A program made the position numbers and the translations under genes. This document shows positions 42,178-44,175 of a DNA stretch of 44,175 nt, one piece after another (within the stretch, counting starts at the first letter, position 1; every line of letters begins with the position of its first letter). The notes beneath the pieces were generated by a model. It worked only from the letters and a program-made list of their open reading frames with translations. It ran no database searches and was not told the DNA's origin. Origin of the DNA: Bacteroides sp. GTDB taxonomy: Bacteria; Bacteroidota; Bacteroidia; Bacteroidales; Bacteroidaceae. Where the stretch lies: contig NZ_JASLER010000015.1 in NCBI RefSeq assembly GCF_030151085.1, positions 1 through 44,175 of the forward strand, in the 5' to 3' direction.

Positions 42178-43653
42178 TTAGTTCTTTACACATCGGATTG
42201 ATAAATTGTAACCATCATTACATCCATTAATAAATGGCACTCCTTCTTGAAAATGCGGTGAAAAGTCTAAAAATGTACCTTTCCCTGTTCCTCTATATAA
42301 TCCTCGATTATTGGCATCCAATGCTTCGGGATATGTCATATTTGCTTCTAAGTAATACCCACATTTAGGTAAGAGTAGAATGTCATTAAATAATCTTCCG
42401 TTTGCTGAGTCTTTGCTATTTAAATTTACTAAATTTATCAGTTCATCTGAAGTGGGAGTTCTCCATCCTCCATTAACTTGCCTACAAGGATCATTGTTAT
42501 CATTCCAAGCAGTATTGTCTCCAGTTATAAATGGATTGAGTTGATTCCAAGGCCAATATGCACCACCTGATAAAGCTGATGAATATGTTCCACTCGATGG
42601 ATAAAAGGCAAAAGTATTGCCACTTTTGTATAAATTTCCATTAGCCCAGAATGCTCCTCCTACTATATATCCTTCTGTTGTAGTAAACGATATTTTTGTA
42701 TTATATATCTCTCCTCTATTAAATCTCAAGCTAGAGAGTGTAATACTTTTATTACTGAATACTTTTCCACCAATAGTTGGAGTTAACTTAATGATTATAC
42801 TATTGGATGTTTGTGGAAGTATATAGATATAATCACTGGATACACTCATAGCATTTGGGGCACTCCAAGTCAAGTTGACTGTACCAGCAGTTGAATTTCT
42901 AGTAAATTCATCATTTGTGAAAGAGAAAGTTGCACTATTGCTGGGTAATGTTAGCGTACCGGAGCATGAGGTGATATTCGCCATTCTCCCACTTTCGGCT
43001 GTTACTATTACTCTGTAGTGTACACAACGTAGTTTAAATACTATATCGTTCAAGGTATATTTACTCCCCAAATTGCTTATTTCAATATTAGGCTTGATAC
43101 ATGTCATGAAATTTTTTCCATGAGAAACTGTAATAGAGGCAGTGCTGTTATCAAATGTAGTTATTGCATTGGAATCTCCATATGAATAACATACAAAAGT
43201 ATATGTTCCAGCCGGTATGACAAGTGGTGTAATTGTTTCTATTGTACCATCGGTAAGTAATTTATAATCTCCATACCCTTTATAGTTTGCAGTAGAAATA
43301 TCAGTAGCATTTGTACATGTATAGGCTATTATTCTAAATATTGTATTATCGTCAATGTTACTCCATCGTGTAACTGCCTTCTTTTTGGGGATATTGATGG
43401 ACTCAGTTTGAGTAACAATTTCCATATTTAAGCCATCAGTATTATCTGTTTTACAATTAGTTACTACATTTCGTGTATCAATATTATTATTAGTATTCCA
43501 CCCTTCAATTTGGGGAGTTTCTACTTCAATATGTATTTCTTGGGTTGGTGTGACTATATTCGGTTCGTTGTCATTATTGTTACATCCGGTTACAAAGAAT
43601 ATACATACCATTCCTACCCAAAAGATGATTATACTGTTTCTACTTCTATCCAT
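42178..43653 (-). CDS. Fimbrillin-like lipoprotein with FISUMP-like C-terminal domain (right copy)
   Basis: The 491-residue protein has a lipobox FVTGC (Cys24) followed by Asn/Asp residues. It aligns end to end with the 514-1971 product: TRWSNIDDNTIFRIIAY, NYKGYGDYKLLTDGT and TYTFVCYSYGDS in the N-terminal fimbrillin-like part. GYIVGGAFWANGNLYK, DPCRQ, GGWRTPTSDE and the final RCVKN mark the FISUMP-like part. The stretch from about residue 350 to 480, between conserved anchors, is the most different between the two copies, as expected for an exposed variable surface. It starts 18 bp after the fimbrillin gene. It is more AT-rich in codon choice than the upstream gene. Confidence 0.8.
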   Translation of the reverse strand: MDRSRNSIIIFWVGMVCIFFVTGCNNNDNEPNIVTPTQEIHIEVETPQIEGWNTNNNIDTRNVVTNCKTDNTDGLNMEIVTQTESINIPKKKAVTRWSNIDDNTIFRIIAYTCTNATDISTANYKGYGDYKLLTDGTIETITPLVIPAGTYTFVCYSYGDSNAITTFDNSTASITVSHGKNFMTCIKPNIEISNLGSKYTLNDIVFKLRCVHYRVIVTAESGRMANITSCSGTLTLPSNSATFSFTNDEFTRNSTAGTVNLTWSAPNAMSVSSDYIYILPQTSNSIIIKLTPTIGGKVFSNKSITLSSLRFNRGEIYNTKISFTTTEGYIVGGAFWANGNLYKSGNTFAFYPSSGTYSSALSGGAYWPWNQLNPFITGDNTAWNDNNDPCRQVNGGWRTPTSDELINLVNLNSKDSANGRLFNDILLLPKCGYYLEANMTYPEALDANNRGLYRGTGKGTFLDFSPHFQEGVPFINGCNDGYNLSIRCVKN

Positions 43654-43671
43654 AAAAGTTTGGTATTATAG

Positions 43672-44175
43672 TTATAAGGGTATTTGCCCACTTCCATTTT
43701 CAAGTTCATTACTCCATGCATCTGCTGATACGCTAGTTGCAATCACTAGTGTCTTGTTTCCTTTAAGAGCTTCCGCTTCCGTGGTGTAGCCCGCATTGCT
43801 GACTTCTTTTATATTCACTATATATCGGTAGTTCCTTTTAATCGGAATATAGCTTCCACTGCTTGTCAGGTCGACCCGGTAGTAATTCGTGCTTCCCGCA
43901 TAGGTTCCTCCTATCACCAGACATACATTGTTGTCTTTATTAGTACCCTGTGCCGCTTCTGCCACATACATAGTACGGATTAATAATTTACCGTCCGAGC
44001 AGGCATAAGTCAATGCCCCGTTTGTACCTGCATCGGGAGGTATGGATACGGATGTCACTACATTGCCTGTGATAATCCCTCCGTTTACCGGAGCTGCATA
44101 ACCTTTGTTTTTCGTTCGGTATATGCTTACACTCTTCAGAGTGAAGTTTGCGAGTCCGCTTGCTGTTTCCCCGCT
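43672..44175 (-). CDS. Fimbrillin-family protein, C-terminal part (right copy, 5' end outside window)
   Basis: The frame is open from the window edge to the stop at 43672, giving 167 residues; the start lies beyond 44175. The first 47 residues match the left copy exactly at DNA level, after which the two drift apart (for example SIPPDAGTNGALTYAC against SIPPNAGTNEALTYTC). It ends YIPIKRNYRYIVNIK, NAGYTTEA, as in major fimbrial subunits. Together with 42178-43653 it forms a two-gene cassette that mirrors the left end. Confidence 0.85.
   Translation of the reverse strand, partial: SGETASGLANFTLKSVSIYRTKNKGYAAPVNGGIITGNVVTSVSIPPDAGTNGALTYACSDGKLLIRTMYVAEAAQGTNKDNNVCLVIGGTYAGSTNYYRVDLTSSGSYIPIKRNYRYIVNIKEVSNAGYTTEAEALKGNKTLVIATSVSADAWSNELENGSGQIPL
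44035..44175 (-). repeat. Right arm of terminal inverted repeat (141 bp exact)
   Basis: This is the exact reverse complement of bases 1-141. It lies inside the right fimbrillin gene and reaches the window edge, so the true repeat is probably longer. Confidence 0.97.

Overview
The window looks like chromosome of a gut Bacteroides species or close relative (Bacteroidota). Promoters have the Bacteroides form (TTTG, about 19 bp, then TAnnTTTG), ribosome-binding sites are weak, the biotin locus carries a fused bioB-bioA gene, and fimbrillin-family lipoproteins, a LruC-domain lipoprotein and FtsX-type permease arrays are all typical of that group. No rRNA, tRNA, transposase, recombinase or CRISPR array was found.

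Layout. (1) 1-2164: the 3' part of a fimbrillin gene, then a fimbrillin-like lipoprotein with a FISUMP-like C-terminus, then two conserved hairpins. (2) 2200-3782: three near-identical small-RNA units, each with its own promoter and intrinsic terminator; a DJ-1/PfpI gene lies between the second and third. (3) 4027-6051: a LruC-domain lipoprotein. (4) 6182-12307: a short leader-like ORF and a complete biotin operon, bioBA-bioF-bioG-bioC-bioD. (5) 12364-17642: a glycosyltransferase, seven exact-period 22-bp repeats, a LolC/E-like permease with an aminotransferase, and a sugar-isomerase-like protein. (6) 17684-20317: a membrane sensor histidine kinase. (7) 20412-38658, all on the minus strand: one periplasmic adaptor, one ABC ATPase, twelve FtsX/MacB-type permeases arranged as six alternating A-B pairs, and one GIN-domain protein. 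(8) 38872-39119: a likely structured ncRNA. (9) 39348-41479: a Cys-rich DUF305 protein and a YncE-like beta-propeller. (10) 41677-44175, minus strand: a small charged ORF, a second fimbrillin-like lipoprotein and the 3' part of a second fimbrillin gene.

Two things stand out. First, the window ends are exact reverse complements for 141 bp, inside two fimbrillin genes. Their 3' parts and downstream lipoprotein genes have diverged, but the region after those lipoproteins is again homologous. This is an inverted pair of variable surface-protein cassettes between constant borders, 44 kb apart. Inversion or gene conversion across the borders would swap the C-terminal half of a pilin and its partner lipoprotein.

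Second, the six permease pairs share a single ATPase and adaptor and form two transcription units. Both units have the same promoter architecture: a TTTTGGCATA element resembling a sigma-54 -24 box, exactly 47 bp from a TGTCCG-N4-YGAACA palindrome, with a second copy 19 bp further on. This suggests one co-regulated machine or family of exporters. Neither an outer-membrane TolC-like gene nor a sigma-54 activator lies in the window.
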